Below, piece by piece: positions 55,587-64,000 of a stretch of DNA of 64,000 bases (its first letter is position 1; each line of letters opens with the position of its first letter). Both the position numbers and the translations under genes were made by a program. The notes beneath the pieces are model-generated. The model searched no databases. It was not told where the DNA came from and saw only the letters and a program-made list of their open reading frames with translations. The stretch comes from Paraburkholderia haematera (GTDB taxonomy: Bacteria > Pseudomonadota > Gammaproteobacteria > Burkholderiales > Burkholderiaceae): positions 620,001 through 684,000 of the forward strand of contig NZ_CAJNBK010000001.1 in NCBI RefSeq assembly GCF_905220975.1. Direction: 5' to 3'.

Positions 55587-56286
55587 CGAGTCTCACTCCC
55601 TTGTCGTTTGCCAACTGCGAGATGGCATTTTTTTGTAGCGAAGCGGCGGCGGCATTCAGCACGTCCATCTTTCGCGGTCCTGCGATCAGCAAAAACAGGT
55701 GCTTCACTTCTTTCAGCGCCGAGAGCGACCAGCTCACGCGCGCATGCGGCGCGCTGCCGGGATGCACGGCAACGAAGCGCTCAGGGGTGGTGATCGCGTG
55801 GTCCCATTCGGGCGCATCCGCGAAAATCGACGCGGTGTGGCCGTCTTCACCCATGCCGAGAATCGCAACGTCCGGCACGGCGCTAAAGCGCGGGTCGGCG
55901 TTCAGCGCGGCAACGTGCGCGTTGAGGTCTTGCGTCGCGTCGACCAGCGGCCAGAAATGGGCGTTCTTGGCGGCGTTCTGCAACAGTGTGTCGTGCACGA
56001 GTTGCGAATTGCTCGCGCTGTCCGTTTCCGGCACCCAGCGGTCGTCGACCAGCGTCACGGCAATGCGCGCCCAGTCGAAGGATTGCGTGGACAACGTCTG
56101 CAGGAACGGACGTGGACTGGTGCCGCCGGACACTGCAAGCATGGCCGGGCGTGCGCCAGTATTGGGCATGCCCGCTGCGGCCGTGGCCGACTGTGCGGCG
56201 AGCGACGCATGTAACGCGTCGCCAACCGCCTTCGCCAACGCGTCGGATTGGGCGCGTTGATCGTCGAAAGCGTGAAGCTCGATCAC
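55564..56286 (-). CDS. pgl: 6-phosphogluconolactonase
   Basis: Hydrolyses 6-phosphogluconolactone, the product of Zwf. The 240-residue protein begins at GTG 56286 ([15 protein letters not shown]), which has a GGAGGAG ribosome binding site; the frame extends 23 codons further. Family motifs are [16 protein letters not shown] near residue 50, [19 protein letters not shown] near 80, and [14 protein letters not shown] near 140. It lies between zwf and glk-hexR on the same strand, overlapping the latter. Confidence 0.95.
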   Translation of the reverse strand: MIELHAFDDQRAQSDALAKAVGDALHASLAAQSATAAAGMPNTGARPAMLAVSGGTSPRPFLQTLSTQSFDWARIAVTLVDDRWVPETDSASNSQLVHDTLLQNAAKNAHFWPLVDATQDLNAHVAALNADPRFSAVPDVAILGMGEDGHTASIFADAPEWDHAITTPERFVAVHPGSAPHARVSWSLSALKEVKHLFLLIAGPRKMDVLNAAAASLQKNAISQLANDKGVRLDVYWCAN

Positions 56287-56489
56287 TTCTCCTCCGTGCT
56301 GCTTTCTTGTTAGATCTGCGGAATGTGCCGTACTGCTCTCACGCGGTGCCTGCAAGCGGGATCACTCGCAGGCGCCTTCGTGATACCGGCGCCATTCCGT
56401 TCAGTTCGTCGGTGTGTCTTGCGGGCGCTGCGCTGTGCTTCGATCAGGATTGCGATCGGAGCGAGGCGCGGCGCCGTGATTCCGTTGAT

Positions 56490-57953
56490 TCAATTTTCTT
56501 CTTCGAGCCAGCAGGTGCCGTGCTGCGCCAACATCGCGCTCGCCGCGGCCGGTCCCCACGTGCCGGCTGCATAGGGCTTGGGCGGCTTGTTCGACGCCGC
56601 CCATTCGTTGAGGATCGGTTCGACCCAGCGCCATGCGGCTTCCTGTTCATCGCGCCGCACAAACAGCGCGAGGCGGCCATTGATGACATCGAGCAACAGA
56701 CGCTGATACGCCTCCATCTGCCCTTCGCGGAAGAACTGGTCGAACGCGAGGTCGAGGTGGACGCTGGCGAGGTTCATGCCTTCGCCCGGCTGCTTCGCGA
56801 GACAGTAGAGACGAATGGTTTCGTTCGGTTGCAAACGGATCACGAGACGGTTCGCACCGCCGCGCAACGCGGACGCGCCCAAGGCCGAATGCGGCACCGC
56901 ACGAAAATTCACTACGATCTCAGCGACGCGATCCGCGAGACGCTTGCCGGTGCGCAGGAAGAACGGCACGCCGGCCCAGCGCCAGTTTTCGATTTCCACC
57001 TTCACCGCAACGAAGGTCTCGGTCGTGCTGTCCTGCTTCACGCCGGGCTCGGTAGCATACGCCGGCACTGCGTTGCCGCGGATCACGCCCGCATGATACT
57101 GGCCGCGCACCGCGACCTTGCTGATATCGCGCGGATCGATCGGCTTCAACGCGCGCAGCACGCGCAGCTTTTCGTCACGGACCGAGTCGGAATCCATCGA
57201 ATGCGGCGGCTCCATCGCCACGATGGAAAGCAGCTGCAGCAAATGGTTCTGCACCATGTCGCGCAATGCACCGGTGTTGTCGTAGAAGTCGCCGCGCGCT
57301 TCCACGCCGAGCTCTTCCGCAATCGTGATCTGAATGCTTTCCACCCATTCGCGGCGCCACAACGGTTCGAACAGCACATTGCCGAATCGCAGCGCGAGCA
57401 GGTTCTGCACCGGCTCCTTGCCGAGGTAGTGGTCGATCCGGTAGATCTGGTCTTCAGCGAAGATTTCGCCGACCGCATCATTGATTGCATTGGACGACTT
57501 GAGGTCGTAGCCGAGCGGCTTTTCCAGCACGATGCGCGAATTTTCGTTGAGCCCGACCGACGCCAGCGCGTGGCAGATCGGCACGAACAGCGACGGACCC
57601 GTTGCCAGATAGAACACGCGAATGCCGGGCATGCCGCTCACGGCGTCGCGCAGCAGCGCGAAGTCTTCGGCCTTACCCAGATCGATCTTCACGAACTCGA
57701 TACGGTCGAGGAAGCTCGCCCATGCGGTTTCATCCACACCATTCTTCGACACGTGCGGCTTGACGTGCTCATTGACCCATTCAAGGTAGTCAGCACGATC
57801 AGCCACATGCCGTGCCACCGCGACGATCTTGCCGCTGTCGGCCAGCATGCCACCTGCACGGTGCGCTTCAAACAGTGCCGGCAGGATCTTGCGCATCGAC
57901 AGATCGCCGGTTCCGCCAAAGAGAACGAAGGTGAAGCTTGAATCGGTTTGCAT
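56490..57953 (-). CDS. zwf: Glucose-6-phosphate 1-dehydrogenase
   Basis: First enzyme of the Entner-Doudoroff and pentose phosphate routes; oxidises glucose 6-phosphate with NAD(P)+. The 487-residue protein starts at ATG 57953 (MQTDSSFTFVLFGGTGDLS), whose GGTGDLS is the coenzyme loop, and has RIDHYLGKEPVQN with the catalytic His region near 175. The frame is open 36 codons upstream, but these lie over the promoter and HexR site. It heads the leftward zwf-pgl-glk operon. Confidence 0.96.
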   Translation of the reverse strand: MQTDSSFTFVLFGGTGDLSMRKILPALFEAHRAGGMLADSGKIVAVARHVADRADYLEWVNEHVKPHVSKNGVDETAWASFLDRIEFVKIDLGKAEDFALLRDAVSGMPGIRVFYLATGPSLFVPICHALASVGLNENSRIVLEKPLGYDLKSSNAINDAVGEIFAEDQIYRIDHYLGKEPVQNLLALRFGNVLFEPLWRREWVESIQITIAEELGVEARGDFYDNTGALRDMVQNHLLQLLSIVAMEPPHSMDSDSVRDEKLRVLRALKPIDPRDISKVAVRGQYHAGVIRGNAVPAYATEPGVKQDSTTETFVAVKVEIENWRWAGVPFFLRTGKRLADRVAEIVVNFRAVPHSALGASALRGGANRLVIRLQPNETIRLYCLAKQPGEGMNLASVHLDLAFDQFFREGQMEAYQRLLLDVINGRLALFVRRDEQEAAWRWVEPILNEWAASNKPPKPYAAGTWGPAAASAMLAQHGTCWLEEEN

Positions 57954-58034
57954 GAGTCTCCGTCGATATCCTGGGGCCGCCGTGGTGACCGGAAAGGGCG
58001 ACCGTAGTCCGATAAAATATTTTTTGACACTGAA

Positions 58035-58051
58035 TTGTAGTTTAACTACAA
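58035..58051. promoter_or_regulatory. HexR operator in front of zwf
   Basis: TTGTAGTTTAACTACAA is a 17 bp palindrome about a central base and contains TGTAGTTTAACTACA, a match to the HexR consensus TGTARTTWWWYTACA known from Pseudomonas and Shewanella. It lies 82-98 bp upstream of the zwf start in AT-rich DNA. The regulator would be the C-terminal half of the Glk-HexR fusion encoded by the same operon, giving autoregulation. Confidence 0.85.
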
Positions 58052-58295
58052 TCCAAATCAAGAGGTAGCGCTAATTCGATGAAAAAAGCGTGCGCTGTGA
58101 GGCTAGATGCGCGTTTTCCCGAATCGGCAGGCGTCCCCTGCATGTTAACGGACATTGCGTGCGAGCACGTGCCAGCATGCCCCCGGCGGCCCTTACGGAA
58201 CGCCGGAAGGCGGGTCTGGCGTCAGGGTTAACGTGCGAGGCACCTCGAGTCTGCCGCGCGCGACGCGGGCAGGCAAAAATCAAAAGAGGAGACAG

Positions 58296-58451
58296 TCAGT
58301 TGCATCCCGAACCACTCATCTCTTGAGCTTCCAGCGGCCGGATATCGGTCCGCCGGCACATGCGTAACGCATGCGCCCGACCGTGCTCGATCGCCCAGTG
58401 TTTTGCCTGTTTGTGAACCAACCACAGCACCCTGGCGACATCAGGGGTCAT
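58296..58451 (-). CDS. Doubtful small hypothetical protein
   Basis: A minus-strand frame of 51 codons (MTPDVARVLWLVHKQAKHW...) whose composition looks more protein-like than the usual antisense shadows. No ribosome binding site is visible before the ATG at 58451, and the frame extends to a TTG at 58487. It would be read toward zwf. I do not recognise it, and it may be chance. Confidence 0.2.
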   Translation of the reverse strand: MTPDVARVLWLVHKQAKHWAIEHGRAHALRMCRRTDIRPLEAQEMSGSGCN

Positions 58452-58486
58452 TTGTTTTTTGTTCAGGTGTCTGGAGGAGATAAGCA

Positions 58487-59734
58487 ATGAAATTTCGCGC
58501 GATCATGGGCGCTTTGTGCGCCGCGGGTCTGATGTGTGGCGTCTCGGCTGTGCAAGCCGCCGAGTCGATCGAAGTGTTGCACTGGTGGACTTCGGGCGGC
58601 GAATCGAAAGCCGTCGGCGTCCTCAAGGACGACATGACGAAGCAGGGTTACACGTGGAAGGACTTCGCGGTTGCTGGCGGCGCAGGTGCGGCTGCCATGA
58701 CGGCACTCAAGACGCAGGTGATCTCGGGCAATGCGCCGAGCGCTGCGCAGATCAAGGGTCCGCTGATCCAGGACTGGGCTTCGCAAGGCGTGCTGGTGCC
58801 GATCGACGCGGCAGCGGGCGACTGGAAGAAGAACCTGCCGCCGGAAATCGACAAGATCATGCACGCAGACGGCCACTACGTTGGTGCGCCGTTCTCGGTG
58901 CACCGCGTGAACTGGCTGTACATCAACAAGGCAGCATTGGACAAGGCAGGCGGCAAGGTGCCGACCACGTGGCCTGAGTTCTTCGCGGTGGCCGACAAGA
59001 TGAAGGCCGCGGGCATCCAGCCGATCGCGATGGGTGGTCAGCCGTGGCAAGACCTGACGCTGTGGGAAGACGTCGTGCTGTCGCAAGGCGCGGGCTTCTA
59101 CAAGAAGGCGCTGGTCGACCTCGACGAGAAGACGCTGACGTCGGATCAGATGGTCGGCGTGTTCGACACGGTCCGCAAGATCCAGGGGTATTTCGACGCG
59201 GGCCGTACGGGCCGTGACTGGAACCTGGCCACGGCCATGGTGATCAACGGCAAGGCCGGCATGCAGTTCATGGGCGACTGGGCGAAGGGTGAATTCGCCA
59301 ACGCCGGCAAGAAGGCGGGCTCGGACTACGTCTGCGCCGCGGTGCCGGGCACGGAAAAGTCGTACACGTTCAACGTCGACTCGTTCGTGTTCTTCCAGCA
59401 GAAGGACCAGAAGGCTGCCACGCCGGGTCAACTGGCACTGGCCAAGACGATCATGTCGCCGGAGTTCCAGGAGCAGTTCAGCCTGAACAAGGGTTCGATC
59501 CCGGTTCGTCTGGGCGTCTCGATGGCCAAGTTCGACGACTGCGCGAAGAAGTCGTACGCGGATGAACAAGTGGCGATCAAGTCGGGCGGCTATGTGCCTT
59601 CGCTGGCACACGGCATGGCGCAACCGGATGCAGCAGCCGGCGCGATCTCGGACGTGGTCACGAAGTTCATGAACTCGCAGCAAGATTCGAAGAGCGCAGT
59701 TGCCGCGCTCGCGAAGGCAGCGAAGACCAAGTAA
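58487..59734 (+). CDS. Sugar (glucose/mannose-type) ABC transporter substrate-binding protein
   Basis: Periplasmic binding protein of 415 residues in the family 1 solute-binding group. A signal peptide (MKFRAIMGALCAAGLMCGVSAVQA) is followed by the mature start AESIEVLHWWTSGGESKAV, typical of glucose/mannose binders such as Pseudomonas GtsA. It has a strong GGAGGAGA ribosome binding site. Its position divergent from zwf-pgl-glk supports glucose as substrate. The 199 bp to the next gene could allow an mRNA end that gives excess binding protein, but no clear hairpin is seen. Confidence 0.92.
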   Translation: MKFRAIMGALCAAGLMCGVSAVQAAESIEVLHWWTSGGESKAVGVLKDDMTKQGYTWKDFAVAGGAGAAAMTALKTQVISGNAPSAAQIKGPLIQDWASQGVLVPIDAAAGDWKKNLPPEIDKIMHADGHYVGAPFSVHRVNWLYINKAALDKAGGKVPTTWPEFFAVADKMKAAGIQPIAMGGQPWQDLTLWEDVVLSQGAGFYKKALVDLDEKTLTSDQMVGVFDTVRKIQGYFDAGRTGRDWNLATAMVINGKAGMQFMGDWAKGEFANAGKKAGSDYVCAAVPGTEKSYTFNVDSFVFFQQKDQKAATPGQLALAKTIMSPEFQEQFSLNKGSIPVRLGVSMAKFDDCAKKSYADEQVAIKSGGYVPSLAHGMAQPDAAAGAISDVVTKFMNSQQDSKSAVAALAKAAKTK

Positions 59735-59932
59735 GCAGCTTTAAGCGAAGTGGCGCGCCTGGTTGTTCCCTTCGTGGGCGCCGGGCGCGTTCTTCAGATT
59801 GCTTGCAGCAGTTGCGTTACTTAGGGCGAGAGTCTTCACCCCTGGTTTCATCGAGTCACACCTAGGCCGTTGCGGTCTCGCGTTTTCCACGCGTGAGCAC
59901 CTCGGCGGTACAGTTTCAGCAGGAGTCGAGTA

Positions 59933-60874
59933 GTGACTGCTTCTATCAGCGGGAACGGGAAAACCACGGCTTCCGTGACCCGCCGCACGTCGCCGATGGC
60001 GGCCCTTGCCGATCGCTGGATTCCGAAGCTGGTGCTCGCACCCAGCGTCGTGATCAGCCTGATCTTCGTGTATGGTTTCATCGCTATTACCGGCTATCTG
60101 TCGCTGTCGAATTCGCGACTGATGCCACGTTATGAATTTGTCGGTCTCGATCGTTATCGCGAACTGTTCGATAACGATGTGTTCTGGACCTCGGCTGCCA
60201 ACCTCGGCTGGTTCGGCATTCCGTTTATCGGTATCTGTATCGGCCTCGGCCTGTTCCTCGCGATCCTGCTCGATCAGCAGATCCGCAATGAAGGCGCGCT
60301 GCGCGCCGTGTTCCTGTACCCGATGGCGCTCTCGTTCATCGTGACGGGTACGGCGTGGCAATGGATCATGACGCCGAGCGTCGGTCTCGAGAAAGTGTTC
60401 CACGACTGGGGCTGGACGAGCTTCTCGTTCAGCTGGCTCGGCGACCCCGACAAGGCGATTTTCTGCGTCGTGATCGCAGCGGTGTGGCAATCCACCGGCT
60501 TCGTCATGGCGTTGTTCCTCGCGGGCCTGCGCGGTGTCGACGGTGAAATCTTCAAGGCCGCGCAGATGGACGGCGCGGGCTTGCCCACCATCTATCGCAA
60601 GATCGTGATTCCGAGCATGCGCCCGGTGTTCTTCTCCGTGCTGCTGATTCTCTGCCACATCACGATCAAGACCTTCGACCTGGTCGTCGCGTTGACCGCG
60701 GGCGGTCCGGGTACGTCCTCATCGCTGCCGGCTATTTTCATGTACACGTTTTCGTTCAATCGCGGGCAGCTGGGCGTCGGCGCGGCATCGTCGATGATGA
60801 TGCTCGCTACCGTTGTGGCCGTGCTCGTGCCGCTGATGTATCTGGAATCGAGGAGCACCCGCAATGCAGCCTAA
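59933..60874 (+). CDS. Sugar ABC transporter permease 1 (MalF/GtsB-like)
   Basis: A 313-residue inner-membrane permease beginning at GTG 59933 after an AGGAG ribosome binding site. Six hydrophobic segments are seen (first near 35-58). The cytoplasmic EAA-type coupling loop is in EIFKAAQMDGAGLPTIYRKIVIP near 200-220. It pairs with the next permease, whose start overlaps its end by 11 bp. Function follows from the binding protein and ATPase genes around it. Confidence 0.93.
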   Translation: MTASISGNGKTTASVTRRTSPMAALADRWIPKLVLAPSVVISLIFVYGFIAITGYLSLSNSRLMPRYEFVGLDRYRELFDNDVFWTSAANLGWFGIPFIGICIGLGLFLAILLDQQIRNEGALRAVFLYPMALSFIVTGTAWQWIMTPSVGLEKVFHDWGWTSFSFSWLGDPDKAIFCVVIAAVWQSTGFVMALFLAGLRGVDGEIFKAAQMDGAGLPTIYRKIVIPSMRPVFFSVLLILCHITIKTFDLVVALTAGGPGTSSSLPAIFMYTFSFNRGQLGVGAASSMMMLATVVAVLVPLMYLESRSTRNAA

Positions 60875-61721
60875 GATGACGATCAGCCGTGCCGTCATTT
60901 ATGCGGCCTTGATTCTGTTCGCCCTGTATTTCCTGTTCCCGCTGTACGTGATGCTGTCCACGTCGTTCAAGGATATCGACCAGTTGCGCTCCGGCAACCT
61001 GCTCACGCCGCCGACTCACTGGACCATCGACCCCTGGATCAAAGCGTGGAGCGGTGCGTGTACGGGTGTGCGCTGCGACGGCATGCAACCGTTCTTCATG
61101 AACTCCGTGCGCATGGTGATTCCGGCCGTGCTGATCTCGTCGATCATCGGCGCGTTCAACGGCTATGTGCTCACGCACTGGCGCTTTCGCGGCGCGGATC
61201 CGATCTTCACGATGATCCTGGTCGGCTGCTTTATTCCGTTCCAGGCGATCCTGCTGCCGATGGCGCGTTTCGAAGGCTTGCTCGGCCTGTCGAATTCGAT
61301 CACCGGTCTGGTGGTGGTGCACGTGATCTACGGTATCGCCTTCACCACGATGTTCTTCCGTAACTTCTACGTGAGCATTCCGGCTGAACTCGTCAAGGCT
61401 GCGCGGATCGACGGTGCCGGTTTCTTCACGATCTTCACGAAGATTCTGATGCCGGTGTCGCTGCCGATTTTCATGGTGTGCCTGATCTGGCAATTCACGC
61501 AGATCTGGAATGACTTCCTATTCGGGATTGTGTTCTCCGGTGTCGATTCGATGCCGATCACGGTGGCGTTGAACAACCTCGTGAACACCTCGACCGGCGT
61601 GAAGGAATACAACGTGGACATGGCCGGTGCGATCATTGCCGCACTGCCGACGCTGCTCGTCTATATCGTCGCCGGCCGCTATTTCGTGCGCGGCCTGACG
61701 GCGGGCGCAGTCAAGGGCTAA
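60864..61721 (+). CDS. Sugar ABC transporter permease 2 (MalG/GtsC-like)
   Basis: A 285-residue permease with six hydrophobic segments and the EAA-type loop in ELVKAARIDGAGFFTIFTKILMP near residue 175-195. It starts MQPKMTISRAVIYAALIL. A CTGVRCDG loop near residue 65 carries two cysteines in the first periplasmic loop, as in GtsC-like proteins. It forms the heterodimeric channel with permease 1; the ATPase gene follows after 112 bp. Confidence 0.93.
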   Translation: MQPKMTISRAVIYAALILFALYFLFPLYVMLSTSFKDIDQLRSGNLLTPPTHWTIDPWIKAWSGACTGVRCDGMQPFFMNSVRMVIPAVLISSIIGAFNGYVLTHWRFRGADPIFTMILVGCFIPFQAILLPMARFEGLLGLSNSITGLVVVHVIYGIAFTTMFFRNFYVSIPAELVKAARIDGAGFFTIFTKILMPVSLPIFMVCLIWQFTQIWNDFLFGIVFSGVDSMPITVALNNLVNTSTGVKEYNVDMAGAIIAALPTLLVYIVAGRYFVRGLTAGAVKG

Positions 61722-61833
61722 TCCATACGCATCGCGGCGGGGCTTTCTGCACAACACGCACTAAGTGCAAGAAACGCCGCCGTCATCCGACAAGACGTTT
61801 TCAAGCAGTACCAGAGACAAGAGGATTCACAGC

Positions 61834-62949
61834 ATGGCAAGCCTTTCCATCCGTGACGTGTACAAGACTTACCCGAACGGGGTGCCGGTTCTGAAGGGTG
61901 TCAACATCGACATCGAAGACGGCCAGTTCCTGATTCTCGTGGGCGGCTCGGGCTGCGGGAAATCGACGCTGCTCAACATGATCGCCGGCCTCGAAACCGT
62001 GACCAAGGGCGAGATCCAGATCGACGGCAAGACGGTCAACAACCTCTCGCCGAAAGATCGCGACATCGCGATGGTGTTCCAGTCGTACGCGCTGTATCCG
62101 TCGATGACGGTGCGCGAGAACATCTCGTTCGGCCTGAACATCCGCAAGGTGCCGAAGCAGGAGCAGGCGCAAATCGTCGACCGCGTGTCGAACACGCTGC
62201 AGATCACGCACCTGCTGGACCGCAAGCCGGGTCAGCTCTCCGGCGGCCAGCGCCAGCGTGTGGCCATGGGCCGTGCGCTCGCACGCGATCCGGTGATGTT
62301 CCTGTTCGACGAACCGCTGTCGAACCTCGACGCGAAACTGCGGATCGAGATGCGTTCGGAAATCAAGCTGCTGCATCAACGCCTCGGCACGACGATCGTC
62401 TACGTGACGCACGATCAGATTGAAGCGATGACGCTCGGCGACCGCATCGCGGTGATGAAAGACGGCATCGTCCAGCAATTTGGCGCGCCGCAAGAGATCT
62501 ACGACTCGCCGGCGAATCTGTTCGTGGCCGGCTTCATCGGCGCGCCGCCGATGAACTTCATCCAGGGCAAGCTGGTGGAGCAGGGTTCGGGCGTCGGCAT
62601 CGAACTCGATACGGGCGCCGCGCGCAATGTGCTGAACCTGCCGTTCGAGTCGGCGAAGGTGAAGTCGCACATTGGGCACGAAGTGATTCTCGGCCTGCGC
62701 CCTGAGCGGATCACGGATGCTCGCGGTGCGCATGGTGACCACGCGAAGCTGCAGTCGATCGAAGTGAAGGTCGACGTGATCGAGCCGACCGGACCGGACA
62801 CGCTGGTGTTCGCGCAGGTCAACGGCAAGCGCATTGTGAGCCGTGTGCACCCGGCGTCCAATCCGCAGCCGCTGACAAATACGACGCTGTTGTTCGATGC
62901 ATCGAAGGCGGTGTTGTTCGATCCGTCCAATGAAGAACGGATTGCCTGA
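61834..62949 (+). CDS. Sugar ABC transporter ATP-binding protein (UgpC/MsmK/GtsD-like)
   Basis: A 371-residue CUT1-type ATPase starting at ATG 61834 (MASLSIRDVYKTYPNG); the frame is open 23 codons further up. Walker A GGSGCGKST is at 37-45, the signature LSGGQRQRV near 134, Walker B FLFDEP near 156, and the switch His in YVTHDQ near 190. The C-terminal OB-type regulatory domain (about 235-365) is typical of MalK-like proteins and includes GLRPERITDA. It energises the two permeases. Confidence 0.94.
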   Translation: MASLSIRDVYKTYPNGVPVLKGVNIDIEDGQFLILVGGSGCGKSTLLNMIAGLETVTKGEIQIDGKTVNNLSPKDRDIAMVFQSYALYPSMTVRENISFGLNIRKVPKQEQAQIVDRVSNTLQITHLLDRKPGQLSGGQRQRVAMGRALARDPVMFLFDEPLSNLDAKLRIEMRSEIKLLHQRLGTTIVYVTHDQIEAMTLGDRIAVMKDGIVQQFGAPQEIYDSPANLFVAGFIGAPPMNFIQGKLVEQGSGVGIELDTGAARNVLNLPFESAKVKSHIGHEVILGLRPERITDARGAHGDHAKLQSIEVKVDVIEPTGPDTLVFAQVNGKRIVSRVHPASNPQPLTNTTLLFDASKAVLFDPSNEERIA

Positions 62950-62960
62950 TGCGGATTATT

Positions 62961-63000
62961 CGCTCAACGATTCGCTGAGCGATTCGTTGAGCGATTCGCG
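62961..63000. repeat. 12 bp tandem repeat behind the ABC ATPase gene
   Basis: Three 12 bp units (CGCTCAACGATT, CGCTGAGCGATT, CGTTGAGCGATT) and the start of a fourth lie just after the stop codon and before the terminator. CGCTCAACGATT and TTGAGCG parts are also inverted, so small hairpins are possible. Confidence 0.7.
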
Positions 63001-63012
63001 TTGAAGATGAAG

Positions 63013-63046
63013 AAAGCCCCATGTGTTGTGAGACGCATGGGGCTTT
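63013..63046. terminator. Terminator behind the sugar transporter operon
   Basis: AAAGCCCCATG and CATGGGGCTTT form an 11 bp stem around a 12-base loop, followed by TTTTCG; A's on the left side allow it to work for the convergent LysR gene as well. Confidence 0.85.
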
Positions 63047-63111
63047 TTCGTTGGCCAGGTGCTGCTCGCATCGGACCCGGAATGTGAACATGGCGCTCCC
63101 GTGCCGCGGTG

Positions 63112-64000
63112 TCAAACGTCCGTGATACGCAGATCGGGATTGTTTTGCGCCAGTTCGGTGACCCACTCGGTGAAGGCGCGAAGCCGCGAACTCAGATTGC
63201 GGCGATGCGCATACAGAATCGACAGCGGCGTGCCAGGGCTCGTGTAGGTCGTGAGAATTTCCCTGAGTGCGCCTTGCGCGATCAGATCCGCGACCATGAA
63301 GCGCGATGGCTGGATAATGCCGTGGCCAAGCGCGGCCGCGCCGATGTAGACGCTGCCGTCATTCACGGCCAGCACGCTTTTCATCGGCACCTTGACGATC
63401 TCGCCGTCCACCTCGTATTCGAATGGGAACGTCTTGCCGCTGCGTGCGGAAACGTAGTTAACCGCATGGTGTTCGCTGAGCTCGTCGAGCGTGGTTGGCG
63501 TACCGAATTTCTCCAGATAGGCGGGTGACGCGCAGGTCACGATCCGCGCGTCGCCGATGCGCCGCGCGACGAGACTCGACTCTTCCGGCGTGCCCATGCG
63601 GATCACGCAATCCACCCCGTCCTGAATCAGATCGATATTGCGATCCGCCAGCCCGAGCCGCACGTCGATCTCGGGGTATTGCCGGTAGAAGTCGTCGAGC
63701 GCGGGCAGCAGGAGCGCGCGGGCGAGCGTGCCGGAGGTATCGACGCGGATCGTGCCGCTCGGATGCTCGCGCTTGTTCGACAGCGACGATTCGGCATCGG
63801 TGACTTCCGCGAGGATGCGCACGCAACGCTCGTAGAAGAGCGCGCCGTCTTCGGTGACGCTGACCTGCCGCGTCGAACGGTTCAGAAGCCGCACGCCGAC
63901 GTGCTCTTCGAGAGCCTGAATGGTGCGGCTGACTTTAGCGCGTGGCAGGTCGAGCGACTCGGATACTTTGGTGAAGCTGTTCGCTTCGACCACACGCGTA
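63112..64000 (-). CDS. LysR-type transcriptional regulator, 5' end cut by the window
   Basis: About 296 C-terminal residues are visible; the frame runs off the right edge, so the first ten or so residues are missing. The helix-turn-helix is present (ANSFTKVSESLDLPRAKVSRTIQALE), followed by the LysR linker and effector domain with RVDTSGTLARALLLPALDDF and LGLADRNIDLIQDGVDCVIRMG, the pattern of the CrgA/DmlR-like subgroup. It is convergent with the sugar transporter operon. The target genes are probably to the right of the window. Confidence 0.92.
   Translation of the reverse strand, partial: TRVVEANSFTKVSESLDLPRAKVSRTIQALEEHVGVRLLNRSTRQVSVTEDGALFYERCVRILAEVTDAESSLSNKREHPSGTIRVDTSGTLARALLLPALDDFYRQYPEIDVRLGLADRNIDLIQDGVDCVIRMGTPEESSLVARRIGDARIVTCASPAYLEKFGTPTTLDELSEHHAVNYVSARSGKTFPFEYEVDGEIVKVPMKSVLAVNDGSVYIGAAALGHGIIQPSRFMVADLIAQGALREILTTYTSPGTPLSILYAHRRNLSSRLRAFTEWVTELAQNNPDLRITDV

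Larger units (their letters stand above)
57954..58486. other. Regulatory region between zwf and the sugar ABC transporter
   Basis: About 530 bp between divergent operons. The zwf side holds the HexR palindrome at 58035-58051 in an AT-rich stretch. The transporter side ends with a GGAGGAGA ribosome binding site. Between them, around 58284, an AGAGGAGA ribosome-binding-like site stands 8 nt before a TTG that would open an 8-codon frame, and a 51-codon minus-strand frame covers 58296-58451. Neither is convincing. Confidence 0.55.

Overview
The window is chromosomal DNA from a beta-proteobacterium of the Burkholderiaceae, most likely a Paraburkholderia. This is inferred from the high GC content and from lineage-typical genes and layouts: DUF2486 and DUF3460 proteins, a glucokinase fused to a HexR-type regulator, an APS-type CysH with CysD and CysN, and zapA followed by 6S RNA. 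About 58 protein genes are tightly packed. There are no rRNA genes, no tRNA genes that I can recognise, no CRISPR array and no transposase.

Layout. 1-5.5 kb: assimilatory sulfate reduction (DUF934 protein, cysH, cysD, cysN) with siroheme genes (cobA-type SUMT, cbiX/sirB-like). 5.5-10.7 kb: LPS export permeases lptG and lptF, divergent from pepA and holC, then a DUF2486 protein. 10.8-16.1 kb: a small cytochrome c, ilvD with a divergent LysR gene, lgt, and a SIMPL-domain protein. 16.3-17.8 kb: EVE-domain protein, 6S RNA, zapA and a zapB-like coiled coil. 18.0-31.4 kb: a cobalamin region. A riboswitch precedes btuB, btuC, btuD, cobT, cobS and a cobC phosphatase; facing them are btuF, a CobC/CobD-type aminotransferase, cbiB and cobU, then cobQ. 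A Fic-domain gene with a repeated operator array sits in the middle of it. 31.5-36 kb: DoxX, PaaI thioesterase, an orphan ParA, panD, panC, scpA and DUF3460. 36.4-42.5 kb: tamA and tamB. 42.6-48.8 kb: metG, an OmpA lipoprotein, the Mrp/ApbC Fe-S carrier, a SodC-like lipoprotein that lacks most metal ligands, and dcd. 48.8-52.8 kb: an Orn/Lys/Arg decarboxylase, an LprI-like protein and a bestrophin-like channel. 53.7-63.0 kb: glucose catabolism (zwf, pgl, glk-hexR) divergent from a sugar ABC transporter. The window ends inside a LysR gene.

How the genes work together. SUMT and the CbiX-like chelatase make siroheme, the cofactor of the sulfite reductase that completes the Cys pathway. The cobalamin genes import corrinoids and build the nucleotide loop under a B12 riboswitch. 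The sugar transporter delivers sugar to Glk, Zwf and Pgl, and a HexR palindrome lies in front of zwf.

The least explained DNA is a pair of roughly 0.8 kb palindromic elements (4251-5097 and about 52870-53636). Each has about 240 bp inverted arms, and each arm carries a 15 bp stem hairpin. One of the four hairpins differs by paired compensatory base changes. I see no protein in these elements. The second candidate for novelty is the Fic gene, whose catalytic histidine is replaced by glutamine and whose upstream region is a 21 bp periodic array of TGTCRCGATT half-sites.
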